From Ophiosphaerella korrae (lineage: Eukaryota; Ascomycota; Dothideomycetes; Pleosporales; Phaeosphaeriaceae), in contig JALNQF010000030.1 of NCBI GenBank assembly GCA_028456385.1, positions 1 to 64,000 on the forward strand: a stretch of 64,000 bases of DNA. Reading direction: 5' to 3'. The notes beneath the pieces are model-generated. The model did not search any database, was not told where the DNA came from, and saw only the letters and a program-made list of their open reading frames with translations. Numbering within the stretch: position 1 is the stretch's first letter; each line of letters opens with the position of its first letter. A program made the position numbers and the translations under genes. Shown piece by piece: positions 30,748 through 42,400 of the stretch.

Positions 30748-32220
30748 ATGGCTGAACCCCAAGTTGCTATCGTCCCAGTAAAACAGCTGGACGGAGGGGG
30801 CAAATTTGCTGAACCACCAGTGATACACAACGTCACATTCTACAAAGTCCCGGCTACCCCGACTGTTCTGCATTTTATTTCCCCTGGATTGACTACAACC
30901 GGATCAATAACTGTTTCGTCTTGGTGTGCTCAAGGGTCGTTCTTTTTCTGGCAGTCTAGTTTGATCACATGGGCAACAAAGCAAGGTGGCGAAGCAGAAG
31001 GTGCTGCCGTGAAAGTCGAAGATACTCCTCTTTTTTTCACAGGAATACCAAACTGGTCATCAAATATAGCCGGGATCACTTCTATTACTTCTAGTGCCCT
31101 GGACGCTGTTCCAACGGCAAGTGCTCGAAGTACGCTATCAGCGGCTATTCCCTTCCAAACGTCGGCAGCAAACTCAACTTCTCCGGTATCGAAGCCAAAA
31201 AACGACGACGTCTCAAGCGGTGCTGTAGCTGGCGTCGCAATAGGATGTCTCGTTGCTGGTGCATTGATTGCTGGTATCTTATTTTGGTTTTGCTGGGGTA
31301 GACGTAGGAAATCGAAAAGGCAAGATTACGAGGCCAGCAGTGCTGCTCTGGTGTCTCAGGAGAAAAGCTTTACAGCAAATACGAGTTCACTTGGAGGCGG
31401 GAGCCTAGGCGCAGCACCTTTATCCGTTACGGTTCCCCTACCACTGGAGGATAATGCCATCAGTAGCGAAATCTCGAAAATCAGCAACTCGATCAAAAAT
31501 CACGTCCAGAGCTACTATCACACTGGCCACGTCAGCCCTGGCCTTTTGGACTTCGATGATATCCAAGCGATTGGCACGGACTTACCTGTCTCAGTGGGAA
31601 CCTTGAGCACCTTGCTTGGGAATTCTACGACAAGGGAGATCGCTTTGAGATTTTGTATCGCATGGGTCGTGTGTTCCCGGGTACAATTTGGTGCTGACCC
31701 AAGAATAAGTCTACTTCCAGGAGAAATCGCCGAATGTTCTAAGAAGATCGTCAGTGCACACCATGGGTCTAGTAAGTCTGAATACATACTTGAATCTGCG
31801 TTCGCTAAGTCAAAATCAGAGCACACACCGTTGGCACCGCAGTGGCGAGTGATGACTGCAGAGTTACTACAGCCTTCCTACACTCGTGATCCATTCAACG
31901 CGTCTGACAGCCGTAACGGCAGTATTCAAGCAGCTCTCGATGCTCTCGAAGGCATTTTACAACCGTATGTAGATTCACGAATGGATAACGGGCAACGGCG
32001 ACGCAATCTGGAAGAGATTATCAAGAGAGCAGCCTTGTTTGCTTTCAAGCTCTTCTCGCAGCCTAGCACATGGGATTTTGACTGGAAGGAAGAACAGGGT
32101 GTCAAATCTGGAGAGTTGTGCATCTTCCCCGCTCTGGTACAACTCTCAGATGAAGCCTTTCGGGCAATAAACCCACCACGGCCATTCAACGAAGCTGTGG
32201 TACGTCGTCTCAGTGGCTGA
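30748..32220 (+). CDS. Single-pass membrane protein of unknown function
   Basis: A single exon of 490 aa from ATG 30748 (516 aa from 30670). Residues ~1-165 form an ectodomain-like region rich in Ser/Thr and small residues, ending in a Ser/Thr stalk. One transmembrane helix follows (VAGVAIGCLVAGALIAGILFW, with positive RRRKSKRQ just after it, a stop-transfer pattern). The cytosolic ~300 residues are helical, with a Leu-rich C-terminal half (e.g. RFCIAWVVCSRVQF, AALFAFKLFSQPSTWDF). No signal peptide is obvious from either start, so an upstream exon may be missing. The layout resembles fungal cell-wall or surface sensors (Ser/Thr ectodomain, one TM, cytosolic tail), but the ligand is unknown. 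Its divergent partner is the Hsp70-like gene. Confidence 0.72.
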   Translation: MAEPQVAIVPVKQLDGGGKFAEPPVIHNVTFYKVPATPTVLHFISPGLTTTGSITVSSWCAQGSFFFWQSSLITWATKQGGEAEGAAVKVEDTPLFFTGIPNWSSNIAGITSITSSALDAVPTASARSTLSAAIPFQTSAANSTSPVSKPKNDDVSSGAVAGVAIGCLVAGALIAGILFWFCWGRRRKSKRQDYEASSAALVSQEKSFTANTSSLGGGSLGAAPLSVTVPLPLEDNAISSEISKISNSIKNHVQSYYHTGHVSPGLLDFDDIQAIGTDLPVSVGTLSTLLGNSTTREIALRFCIAWVVCSRVQFGADPRISLLPGEIAECSKKIVSAHHGSSKSEYILESAFAKSKSEHTPLAPQWRVMTAELLQPSYTRDPFNASDSRNGSIQAALDALEGILQPYVDSRMDNGQRRRNLEEIIKRAALFAFKLFSQPSTWDFDWKEEQGVKSGELCIFPALVQLSDEAFRAINPPRPFNEAVVRRLSG

Positions 32221-32984
32221 GACGAACTTTTGCTAAGCCAATTTCACCACCGCCGACAAATATGTTAATACATCAGGAAATAAAGAACCTACGAAGCTTT
32301 TATTTCATATGTGAGGAATAATAACCGCGCAAATGAGGCCTCCGTATTTAATCTCCCACTACTAGTTTGGATTTGTTTGATTGTGTGAGCTGACTCGAAT
32401 CATGCACGATTACAAAGAAACAATTAGCTCTGATCAAAATATCAACTTTGTTGAACGCTGTCGCCCCCATGCGGGACAGCGTACGTGTTTCCAATCAGGT
32501 TAATGTGGCACAAGCGGAACACGGTCGTCCAGAATTAGAGAGCTCTTATCATCTTATGTTGAGGCTTTTTACTGGTGTAATGAAATCTAGATCCGGCGGG
32601 TGCAGGGTGGTGCTCTGCGGCACAGCTGCATCCTGCTGAAAAGCATATCAGCAGCCTTGTCTAGCTCGGTCTCCCCTCTTTCTACTGTGCCGTGTCACAA
32701 ATTTTTATGTACTCATCACTGTCTAAGCCACAGCCAAGCAGTTGCTGTTTGAAAAAGCGCATCCCAGCTTCAAAGCCGTTTACATGTGAGGGAAGTGCGT
32801 CTGGCCCCCAAGCAATAATGCACCGCGTTACCCTCAGAGCTTAATATCACCGATCCTATAGGCACGATATCTTGCTGGACCCGTTTCATCAACCATTTAC
32901 GCTTCTTATTCTACTCGATCATAGAAAGCTGCGCACCTTTCCCTCCCCGGCCTTTGGCCTACTTCTATCTCAACCTAAGGCATA
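32221..32984. other. Intergenic upstream of two-exon unknown gene
   Basis: About 760 A/T-rich bases, with a pyrimidine-rich stretch just before ATG 32985 that fits a fungal core promoter. No other feature. Confidence 0.5.
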
Positions 32985-35148
32985 ATGTTGCCCACTGCTG
33001 GCCTCTTCCTTCCCGAAACTTTGCATCGCCGGATGGAGCCTTTGCCAAGTCAAACGGAGACCGATGGCACAAGGCTGAGATATTTCCATCGGAAACCCGG
33101 CCGGCCAAAAGATGAGGCCAGAGGCATGGAGATATCTACACCTTCCTTTACGAACGTGGATTCTAAACGAGATGTCCATGGCTTCTCCTCACTCACGACC
33201 GCCTTTCAATTTGCGGACTATGTGTTATCATCAACCAAAGTCTCATCTGAATCACAATCTCTGGCTCTTCTGATTCGCCAAGTACAGCAAGGTGATATTG
33301 AGGCAGCGCGGCTCTACCTATCACCAGCTGTCATGAGCTTTTTGGAGGCATACCCTGAAAGAAAGGCATGGATCGGGACTGTACTCAATGATGTGCATTG
33401 CACATTGAACGATATCGGTAGCTACATGGAAACATTCCGCGTCGTTGGAGATGACGGTGGCTCGATTGGACTGAAACGTAAATTTGAGTGGATCTCTGGT
33501 CACCAGAAGCGACTTTCAAATAAACAAAGGCAATTATTGGGGTGTAACCAAAGCCTCACGGCGGCTATCAACACTATGCAGACCGTGGAGATGTGTAGCG
33601 TAAGGAACGATATTGCGCAAGATCCAATATATGAGGCTCCTGTTCAACCCTGGGTGAAAGCTGAGGATGGAAATGTATTGAGAGGACCATATTCACGGCG
33701 AGAGTACAGAATGAGTCAGAAGAATATTTCTCTTTCCAGTACACATCTGTCACAGGTTGAGGAAGACAGCATAGAGAGTAAGTACTCGACTCGGACTCGT
33801 AAAGATTGGAAAACTAATGTATTTGGAAGCTCAATCTATTAATTCTATACTTGCAGAGCTTCCTGGAAGCACCCCGGAAGACCTTCAAGATCCAAATGAT
33901 AGGACGCAATCTCATTCCCCGCAACTTCATAATTCCCTTAGGCGATCGACGCAGCATCTAAAATATGCTACGAATACGACTGATATTGAAGCATCAGATG
34001 CTAAATATGCTAGCGGCACATCGAATTCAAACTCACCGTTGCCAGAGCTAGCGCAACCACGCCCCCAGCCTCCTGACAACCATGCTGTGGGGCTTCACAG
34101 CACCCGGGCATCGCTCGATAATAGTAGTCTTTTCAGTCGGCACGGGAGTGATGGAGACTCTGATGCTCCGATTATAAGACGTGGGACATCTATAGACTTT
34201 GCCCATCCTTTACCAACACTCGCCGAAAAGAGCATAGAACGCAACGATTCGACCACGTCAACAACTGCCGTTGTCACGATTCCACAAGTAGCGAAACGCT
34301 ATGAAGTGAACCCCATTTATATTCGCAGAGCCCCCGATAGGCACCGCTCACTGCCATCAGAACTCCCGCATCTACAAAGCCAACCTTCCCTTGCACAGGA
34401 TCTAGCGGATTGGATGATGCCTCAAAGTGTTCAGAGCGAGAAGCTTAAAAGTGCGGAGTGGGACACTCCTTCTGTTTCGCAGTCGCCCTCAAAGATTGTC
34501 ATCTCACATCCGACAATTTCTAAAACTCCTACTCATGGGCCGCGGTCGATGACTGTTCCGCTTCAAGGACATCTTATGAAAGGCAATGCCAGCGATACGG
34601 GGTATGCAGCTTCTGTCCTAAGCACAACTAGCAGCGTCACCCACAAACCCCTTCCCACTCGTTCAATAATACAAGCAGATATTAATAATTTCACCGCAAA
34701 ACCTGCCGAAGACACGGCGTCACAAGATTTCATAAGTGTTGAACACGGCTACGAGCAACCCACAGATGAAGTCGGTACCAAGATATCACCCGAAGAGCTC
34801 ATCGTTATCGACTCCACTATCAAATCAGAGCCTACATCACACCTACCTTCTACTATCATGCGTACCGACGACCATGATACAGAGCTATCGCTGCTTCAAC
34901 AGAACTTGCTTCGTCAGAATTACGTTGAAGTCCCCCAGGGATCGGTCCTACCTAGAAGAAATTTGGAATTATGGCTCGGTACTGTAGAGCGGCGCCCCAA
35001 TACCGACTTGCCAAAACTTGAGGAGCAGGGCAAGAAGCCTGTGTTGGATGTGCCTTCTCCGCCTGTGACGCCAAAACCAAAGTCAGCACAAGCGAAGCGA
35101 AGAGCTGCGCATCAGAGGAGAATGCAGATTGCTTTTGGAGAAAACTAA
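32985..35148 (+). CDS. Unknown helical protein with long disordered tail
   Basis: Two exons, 32985-33777 and 33857-35148, with a 79-base intron (GTAAGT...TTGCAG), giving 694 aa. Residues ~60-210 are helical and amphipathic (FQFADYVLSSTKVSSESQSL, LLIRQVQQGDIEAARLYLS, WIGTVLNDVHCTLNDIGSYM, GLKRKFEWISGHQKRLSNKQ). The rest is Ser/Pro/Thr-rich disorder with several basic patches and ends in KRRAAHQRRMQIAFGEN. I recall many fungal hypothetical proteins with this order (a ~150-residue helical bundle then disorder), some related to HeLo-like signalling domains, but I cannot show homology here. Function is not assigned. Splicing restores EDSIE to KLPGSTPEDL in frame. Confidence 0.75.
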
Positions 35149-35447
35149 GGGGGAAATAGGTAGTTATGTAGTTACATGATTTAATGTAGAGATACAAGTC
35201 AAATTGATACCTCGCTTCCGCCTTTCCGAGCGGACGGAATTACTATGCGACTTCCAATCTCTGTCACCTTCCAACCAAGTTCTCAGGAAGACGCATGCGT
35301 AACCTTGGCGCGGCAGGTAGAAAAGGAAGCCAGATTTAACCTCCCACTTAACATGGCCTGCTCTTCACCAGATATAGCGAAAAGTAACTTCTGCCGTGAA
35401 TTTATTCCGTTTTCTGGTAATTCTCTCTAATGTATTAGCACGAAATA

Positions 35448-36716
35448 ATGCCGGAACGAACGCGAATTTGCGATCAGCATAACTTCGCGGCGAATACAGC
35501 AGAAGCTAATGATTATCCTACCCTGGGCGGCCATCCCGATAGTAACAAGGGCTCAACAATTTCATCTCGATTATTCTCCACCTCTAAGCCACCCTCCCTA
35601 TCGGCCTTTGAAGAATTGACAACCAGATCATTTTCAATCAAGTACCCGCTCGCCAGCGCCATCACATCCAATATGCCCATCTACGAGTTACCTGAGCATT
35701 CAATTTATAAGCCCGGAACATCGCTCTGCGCTTCAAGATGAATAGTACGACATCCTGCTAAACGGCCTAGGCGTGTTTGTGACAAAGTCTCTCTACAAAG
35801 ACCTTTTCTTAATCGACCGCATAAATGATGTCTACAATTCCATCATAACGAATGAAAAGAGGAGGTCAGGAAAGAAGGGTGATCATTTCGCAGGGTCGGG
35901 AATAAATGATCGCATATGGAACTCATTTTCGAAACACTGTCTCCAGGACACGGATTCGTTCTTAGAGTATTAGTCCAATCCATGGCTTACTCTGATCTCG
36001 TCTGCATGGCTCAGTCCGCACCACCGTCTCATAGCACAGGTCAACATTGTGAAACCTGGCGCAGCAGCGCAAATCTCTTACCGCGACTATCATATCGGAT
36101 TCCAAGACAATGATTCATGTGCTAAGTTCCCCAAAGCGATGCAAGTTACTTCGCAGTTCCTTACGCTACAAGGCGCTGTTGCACATTCAGATATGCCGTT
36201 GGAGAGTGGACCAACAAGACTGTTACCGTTCAGCCAGAAATTTGAGGAAGGATATATGGCGTATCAACTTCCTAAATTTCAAGAATCTTTTCAAAAAACT
36301 ACGTTTCTGTGCCGCTTCACAAAGGAGATGGACTGTTCTTTAACCCAGCACTCTTCCATGCTGCCGGTCAAAATGTCTCTGTTGATATACAACGCTCAGC
36401 AAACCTACTGCAAATATCATCAGCGTTTGGAAAGTCGATGGAGATGATTGATACATATCCCCTTATTGAGCTGACATGGGAAGGGCTGGTGGAGAATTAC
36501 GATGAACAAGGACTGAGTGATGAAGTCAAGACATTTGTGGGCAATGTTGCGGAAGGCTATCCTTTCCCAACAAACTTAGATAGAAGAGTTCCAGAAACTG
36601 CGGGCATGGCGCCAGATAGCGAACAGATTTTGCTTCTAAAAGAGCTGCAGGAAGGATAGACGAAAGAGGTAATACTGCGTTGTTTGATGGAAATGAAAGA
36701 GGATGCGAAAGCATGA
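35448..36716 (+). pseudogene. Broken phytanoyl-CoA dioxygenase-like gene
   Basis: Readable protein of the PhyH/2-oxoglutarate-Fe(II) oxygenase type runs through two frames. Signs include the metal-motif block QGAVAHSDMPLESGPTRLLP (HxD) and the later LFFNPALFHAAGQN with the distal His. Lesions seen: one extra G at 35715-35716, TAG at 35743-35745, TAG at 35971-35973, a lost base in the A run 36293-36298, and TAG at 36657-36659, after which the frame stays open to TGA 36714. The TAGs fit TGG-to-TAG, the strand-reversed CpA-to-TpA change of repeat-induced point mutation. That reading is an inference from family memory. The enzyme is not expected to be made. Confidence 0.75.
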
Positions 36717-37234
36717 GTTTAAGCTCATAGTATCGAAGGATCCAGATCTTGCCAAAGCTTGGAATCTCTTGAGACTAAACAAAATTTGCTAAAAACTTCG
36801 AGATGCACCTAATGAGTTACAAGTGCTGTCATACATCACGATCTATCCAAAGTAGTTTAAGGCTGACAGGCAACGGCGCATTATTTGTGCCGTTCAGATG
36901 ACGGAGATAAACGGACTTAGATCAAAGACATGATAGTTCTGCCCACATTTATAGAAGACTTAGCTTAATAATATTTATTCAACAAATAAGATAGCCAAGG
37001 CATGGGACCTGTCTAAGGTATCCCGCTAGGGTATTACATCTTATTGCTTAAATCCGGTGGGGGCTTTTAAAGGTATGAAGCCACAACGTCACTCCACTCA
37101 ATTGTCCTCATTCAGCGTACCCCTCGGGCCCTCCAGATCGATCAACCAACTTAAAAGGCCCGCTTAGCCACTATCTGGAACATATTCGATCTCTTATTTT
37201 TTTTTTTCAACTCTAATTTCCATCCTCGTCAGCC
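36717..37234. other. Intergenic upstream of SDR gene
   Basis: About 520 A/T-rich bases with a T tract just before the SDR start at 37199-37208. No gene seen. Confidence 0.5.
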
Positions 37235-38354
37235 ATGCCAAACGTTCAGACAATCCGCGCAGGCATCGCAGAACTTCCCAAAAGCACCCCACTTGTCGTC
37301 GCACTCGTGGGCGCCACGTCTGGTATAGGCTCGTACGTAGCCAAGGCTCTTGCGAAAACATTCTCGGGCCATGGCTCCAAACTGCGCGTGTATATCGTAG
37401 GCCGAAAGGCTGCCAACGCCGAAGCCCTGATCGCATATGGTCGCAAAACCAGCCCCGGGTCGGATTGGAAATTTGTGCAAACCCCGGACCTTTCATTGAT
37501 TAGCAACGTGGATCGCGTATCTCAAGAAATCATCAAGCAGGAGAATGAGAGCCCATTCGCTGGAGGGCCGCCAAGATTAGACTTACTGTACATGAGCCAT
37601 GCTCTTTCCCCGCTCCAAAAGTCGAAACGTAGATCTCCATAATCTTGACAGTATTGTAGATGCTGGCTGACGATTTGCAGGTACGGATGAAGGCATTGAC
37701 TCACAAATGTCCTGTCTCTATTACTCCCGCATGCGGTTCATTCTAAACCTCACACCACTACTGCGGGCTGCTCCCAGCACCGCTAATGTCATCTCCATCT
37801 TCACGGGCAGCATCGAGGACACCATCAAGCCTGGCGATGACCCTATCGGAACTCCATCACTAGAGACATACGGCCTAACAACTGTACGCAGGAACGTAAC
37901 GTTCATGAAAACTTTCTTCTTCGAAGAGTTGGCGGAGAGGAATGCCGGCAAGATTAGCTTTATCCACATCTACCCAGGCCTTGTTGATGGCCCCGCATTC
38001 CTCCTCGAGGAAAATCCACTGTGGTTCCGAATTTTGTGGCGGATTTTGAAGCCTTTGGCTTGGTTGTATATGACTTCGCCGGAAGTTTGTGGTGAGGTTA
38101 TGTTGTATCTCGCAACACCGCGATATTGCGCCAAGGGAACTGTGGACTCGGTTGGTCAAGACGGGGTTATTGGCGGCGTGTCATTCAGCACACAGAGGGA
38201 GCTCGGAGGGGGCGCTTATGGTGTGGGTCAGAGGGGAGATGAAAAGAAAGATGTGAGCTATGTGAAAGTTCGAAAGGATGATACGGCGAGCAAAGTGTGG
38301 GATCACACTCTTGAAGTTCTAGCGGAAGCTGAGAAGAGTAGCACAGTTTCGTAG
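37235..38354 (+). CDS. Atypical short-chain dehydrogenase/reductase-like protein
   Basis: Two exons, 37235-37628 and 37681-38354, flank a 52-base intron, giving 355 aa. The N-terminal Rossmann fold shows VVALVGATSGIGSYVAKALA (the TGxxxGIG dinucleotide loop) and LRVYIVGRKAANAEAL. A later segment reads FIHIYPGLVDGPAF, a usual SDR motif after the catalytic region. The catalytic YxxxK is not seen: the equivalent stretch SLETYGLTTVRRNVTF has Tyr but no Lys four residues on. Many fungal SDRs of this type occur in secondary-metabolism or defence contexts and act on unknown ketones. It may be a divergent or non-catalytic member; no cluster genes surround it. Confidence 0.82.
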
Positions 38355-39495
38355 GCTACAGCGGATGGCCGTTTAGAATTTCAGAATATGAAGGTCTCCA
38401 AATGAGCTGCCATTTGTGTCAGAGAAAAATTTAAGCAGTTTTGATTGCTGGTTTGAACTTCTCGCTTAGTGTACTCATTTTAGACTTCAGGAAAAAAAAA
38501 AAAAAAAAAGGGTCGCTGAATTGGAATGAGAAGGGATGATACTAACTAGTGATCGCAGATAAATTGATATATTTCTGTATTTAGGTCGTTTAAATCAATA
38601 AGTGCGTACATACGTAGCGGCTCCCTGATCTAGCAATTGAGTGACAAGGGCAAAGTTGTCGAGGTTGATCGTACAACCTTTTCAGTAGCCACATTTCCCG
38701 GTATAAGCCCCTAAAACTACTCTTGCTGTATCTAAATTAGCTCTATTCGCTAATTGGTCTGGAAAGCGCTAGATGGAAGTGTCGTGAGAGGGCCGGGGTG
38801 TTCGAAGGTGTGTACGCACATATAAACATTGTTGATGGTAATCAGGGCATTCGCATTATTCTTTAATGGTATAACAGGTACTTTACTTAAGCACAAGCTT
38901 GAGGAGCACAGAGCTCTTGAAAACCCTGGGATAAGGCGAGTACAAATCTTTTAGGCGCTTGTTATTCGGCTTCCTATCCCTAAGCTCGAGAGATCTGGGG
39001 ATCTACCTACCAGCCTAGCTTTCATTAAACCAAGAAGTGTAAGAATTATTATCCTAGTATCAGTACTGGATGTATACAATAAACAATAGAGTATAGACCT
39101 ATCTAATTAAAAGCTTTTGATTGCTTTTACCTTAGTTATCTATAATTATCTAGCCTAACCTTAAAATATCTTTGGCTATGCACATAGGGCCAAATATCAA
39201 AGATGAACGGACGAGTAACACGCACTATTTTTTAAAAGAGTGCGATTGGCTTCGTTCATGACGGGACGAATAAATCGCAATGCACGCCTTACTAACGTTC
39301 AACCGTACGTAGTTTTACTCATTACATTCCTAGAAATGTGCCTATATCCTGGCAATCGGTCTCCAGAACCATCATTCATGAATCCATAAAGCATTACCTG
39401 CCAAGCAAGATGATCATACCCAAGCTCTCAGCCTCAATGCTTACCCAAAACCATCACTCTTACCAATCCAATCCATCCAAGTCCCCTTCCCAAAC
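38355..39495. other. A/T-rich intergenic with poly-A and RIP-like composition
   Basis: 1.1 kb between convergent genes. There is an A18 run at 38492-38509. From about 38960 to 39190 the sequence is very rich in TA dinucleotides and poor in CA/TG, the pattern left by RIP on old repeats. No coding frame. Confidence 0.55.
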
Positions 39496-42400
39496 CTAAC
39501 CATTCCTCAAACTACTCAACCTACCGCCCATGGGGCTCGCAGCCCTAGACCTCGTCTTCGCAGGCTGCGGCGTCACGCTAGTAGCGCGAGTCCCAACACC
39601 CATTCTACCACCGCTCAGCTTAGCACGCTGCAGTTCGTCATCTTTGAGCGCCAAGGTGCGCTTCAACGTCGTGTTCTCCGCCTTCAAGTTACGCACTTGA
39701 ATCTCGAGATTCTTGTGTTGGCGATCGAGATGCATGGTCTTAAGCTTGGCCACCTGGCTTGAAGCTGTGTGAGAGAGTTTTGCGTTTAGGGCCTCAAGGT
39801 CAGTGATGGTGGCTTGCGAGGATGATGCTGCCTCTTCGAACATGCGGCGTTGGTCCTTCAGGAATTCGAGGTTTGACTCGCTGGTCTGCGCGTTTTTGAT
39901 GGCGCGGGCCTTGTCTTCGTTGGCTTGGGCGAGATCTTTCTTTAGTTTGGTGATCTCGATGACTTTTGCATCTTCGGAAAGGAGATGTACGCCGCGCTGT
40001 TCGTCGAGCTGCTTATTCAAACTACGCATTTCTGTAGTGCGTGCATTCAAGCGCTCGCGAAGAGTACTGTTGTTCAGGGTAGCAGTCTCCAGCTTTTCTT
40101 CTGTAGCCCTTTGTTTGCCGAGTAGCAACCGATATTCCTGATTCAGGTCTTCATGTTTAGTTTGCTGTTTCTCCCACATAGCTTCGTGTTCGTGGAAGCG
40201 TGAGCGCATTGTCTCGAAGGCGTCTGTAGCACGCGTTAGCTGAGCCTTGAGTGCTGCAACATCGTCGGTAGCTGTGCCGGGCATTGAGTCGCTGATGTGA
40301 GTGGTCCCAAACTCATGGTTTGTGCTTGATGTTGAATTTGCTTGTGGTTGGGGCGTCAAGCGGATTCGCTTCGCTGAATCAAGTTCATCAAGGTCGTGCG
40401 GACGCTTGGTGCGCTCTGGCGCAGGCGAAGTAGCTGGAATCTGTACTTGGGTCTGCGATATCTGTGATTGGAATTCGATGATGTCTTTGACACTGCCAAT
40501 CGATACGAGCGGCCAATCAGCCTTGTCGCGTTTTCCTCTTGATATTAGAAACATAGCCACTTCCGAAGCAGCAAGAGACGCTCGTGGCGTATTTTCATGC
40601 ATGGGCTTTCCAACCTCACCGAGCATTTGAGCCAAGCTAGCAACAATTGTTTGTACACGTTCCCTTTTGTTCAAAGATGAGGATAGATAACGCTCAATGT
40701 GACCGACAGTCCTAGGTATGACTAGGTGAATGATAGGAACAACTTTAAGTTCGGGATTGGTGGCCCAATTCTTCTTTCGGATTTCTGTGGCATCTTGTAC
40801 ACCATCTAGACAGATTATGGTGTCCACAGGCCGGATGATGGGAGTCGTGCTGCTTGGCAAGATCGTAATCAACAGATTGTCTTCGACGATTATGTTTGCC
40901 TGGTCTGCTTGACGACCTTTTGTCGGCATATTATAATTGATGCAGTTGTGCTTGCAGAATACTTCGATAGAGTCAAAGAGCGTATCACTATCGTTTTCGG
41001 TAACAAGTACGATGTGCTTCTGCTCCTCTCGCAACGCGTAGAAAAGACAGTGTAAGAACCTGAACTTGATAGCATTCTCCATTCCAAACTCAGCAGCGAA
41101 TTGAATTTGGGATGCTGAGCTCATTGTGGATTCATCGAAGCCTGATCCAGCTTCTGCAAAGAGTAAGTCGATGTGGGTCTCGATCGCCCTGAGTTTTGTG
41201 AGGACGTCCTCAATTTGGTTGAGAGGCTCGAAACCTTGGGGATCATTTTGGAAACGCTCAAGTAGCCCTTTGTTCTCCTTAATATAATTAGAGTACATGT
41301 CGCACTGTCGTCCTTCGAGGAAAAGCGGAACAACGTATTCGTCGATTGCCAAGTGAAGATCATCTTCAAGTAAACTTGCGATATCGTCATCCCAACCATC
41401 GCTCATTTCATCATCATCATCATCAGAGGAATCAACTGCTGGTGATACAACTGGCTCTGCCACTGCAGCTTCAGGCACGCTGGGAATCTTTTCTATAACG
41501 GACTTTATAAATTGTCCCGTACTCAAAACGCTACTTGCTTCTTCGCGCGCCTCGTCCGCCAGCGCTTGACTGCTTTGTGGAAGTGTGATAGTTCGCAATG
41601 ACGTTGATACTGGCGGAGCAGGCGAGCGATCAGGTACAGTAGATGGAGATCTCGTTCCTGTGGTAGCAGCCCCTGCTGGTGATATGCCTATGTTCAGCAA
41701 TCGCCTCTCAGAGGTGGGTAGGCCTGAGGATCCTGTCGCAGGCTTGGTCAGTCGTCGCCTCGGCGTAAACGGCGGATACGGATTCTCAGCCAGTTTTCTG
41801 GCCATTGCTGCCTCTAGCTCGCGCCTATATCTGTCACCTGTTCCCTCTTCCTTCTCCATCTTTGGCACTGATAAGGAAGAAGTGAGCGTCTGCGGTCTGG
41901 GTGGTACAATCGACCCTAGAGATTCAAGCGATTGACTTGGGGGTGGACAGATGGGGGAGCTGTGCTTTCCTGAACTTAGTCGCCAGTCTGGTGTTTCCTG
42001 TGACGAGTCGTGCCGTGAATTTGGGCTTAAGGACGCTGCACCTTCAGTGTGTGCTAGTATGTCCTGGGTTTCAATCGAAGGGCAAATGCTCTCAATAGTG
42101 TCCTTTTGGGTGCTTGAGTCGTGAAGCGGCGCTACCACCTGCGCGTTTTGCTCGCGAGATGCAGTGGCCTGATCAGTTGAATGGGGTATTTGCGAGTCTG
42201 CAGCAAAATCACGGCGTTGAACAATGTTATCAACGCTGTGTGTTGGGCCAGTCGGTAGCACAGTTGTGCGAAATTCAACTTCAGCCTGATGCGTGATTGT
42301 ACCTGTAGGCTGCGGTGCTTGTGTGAATGGAGACGCTTGGCGGATGCTGGATACGCTAGCCGCTTCGGGGAAGATATCAATTCTGTTTGTAACAGCTTGG

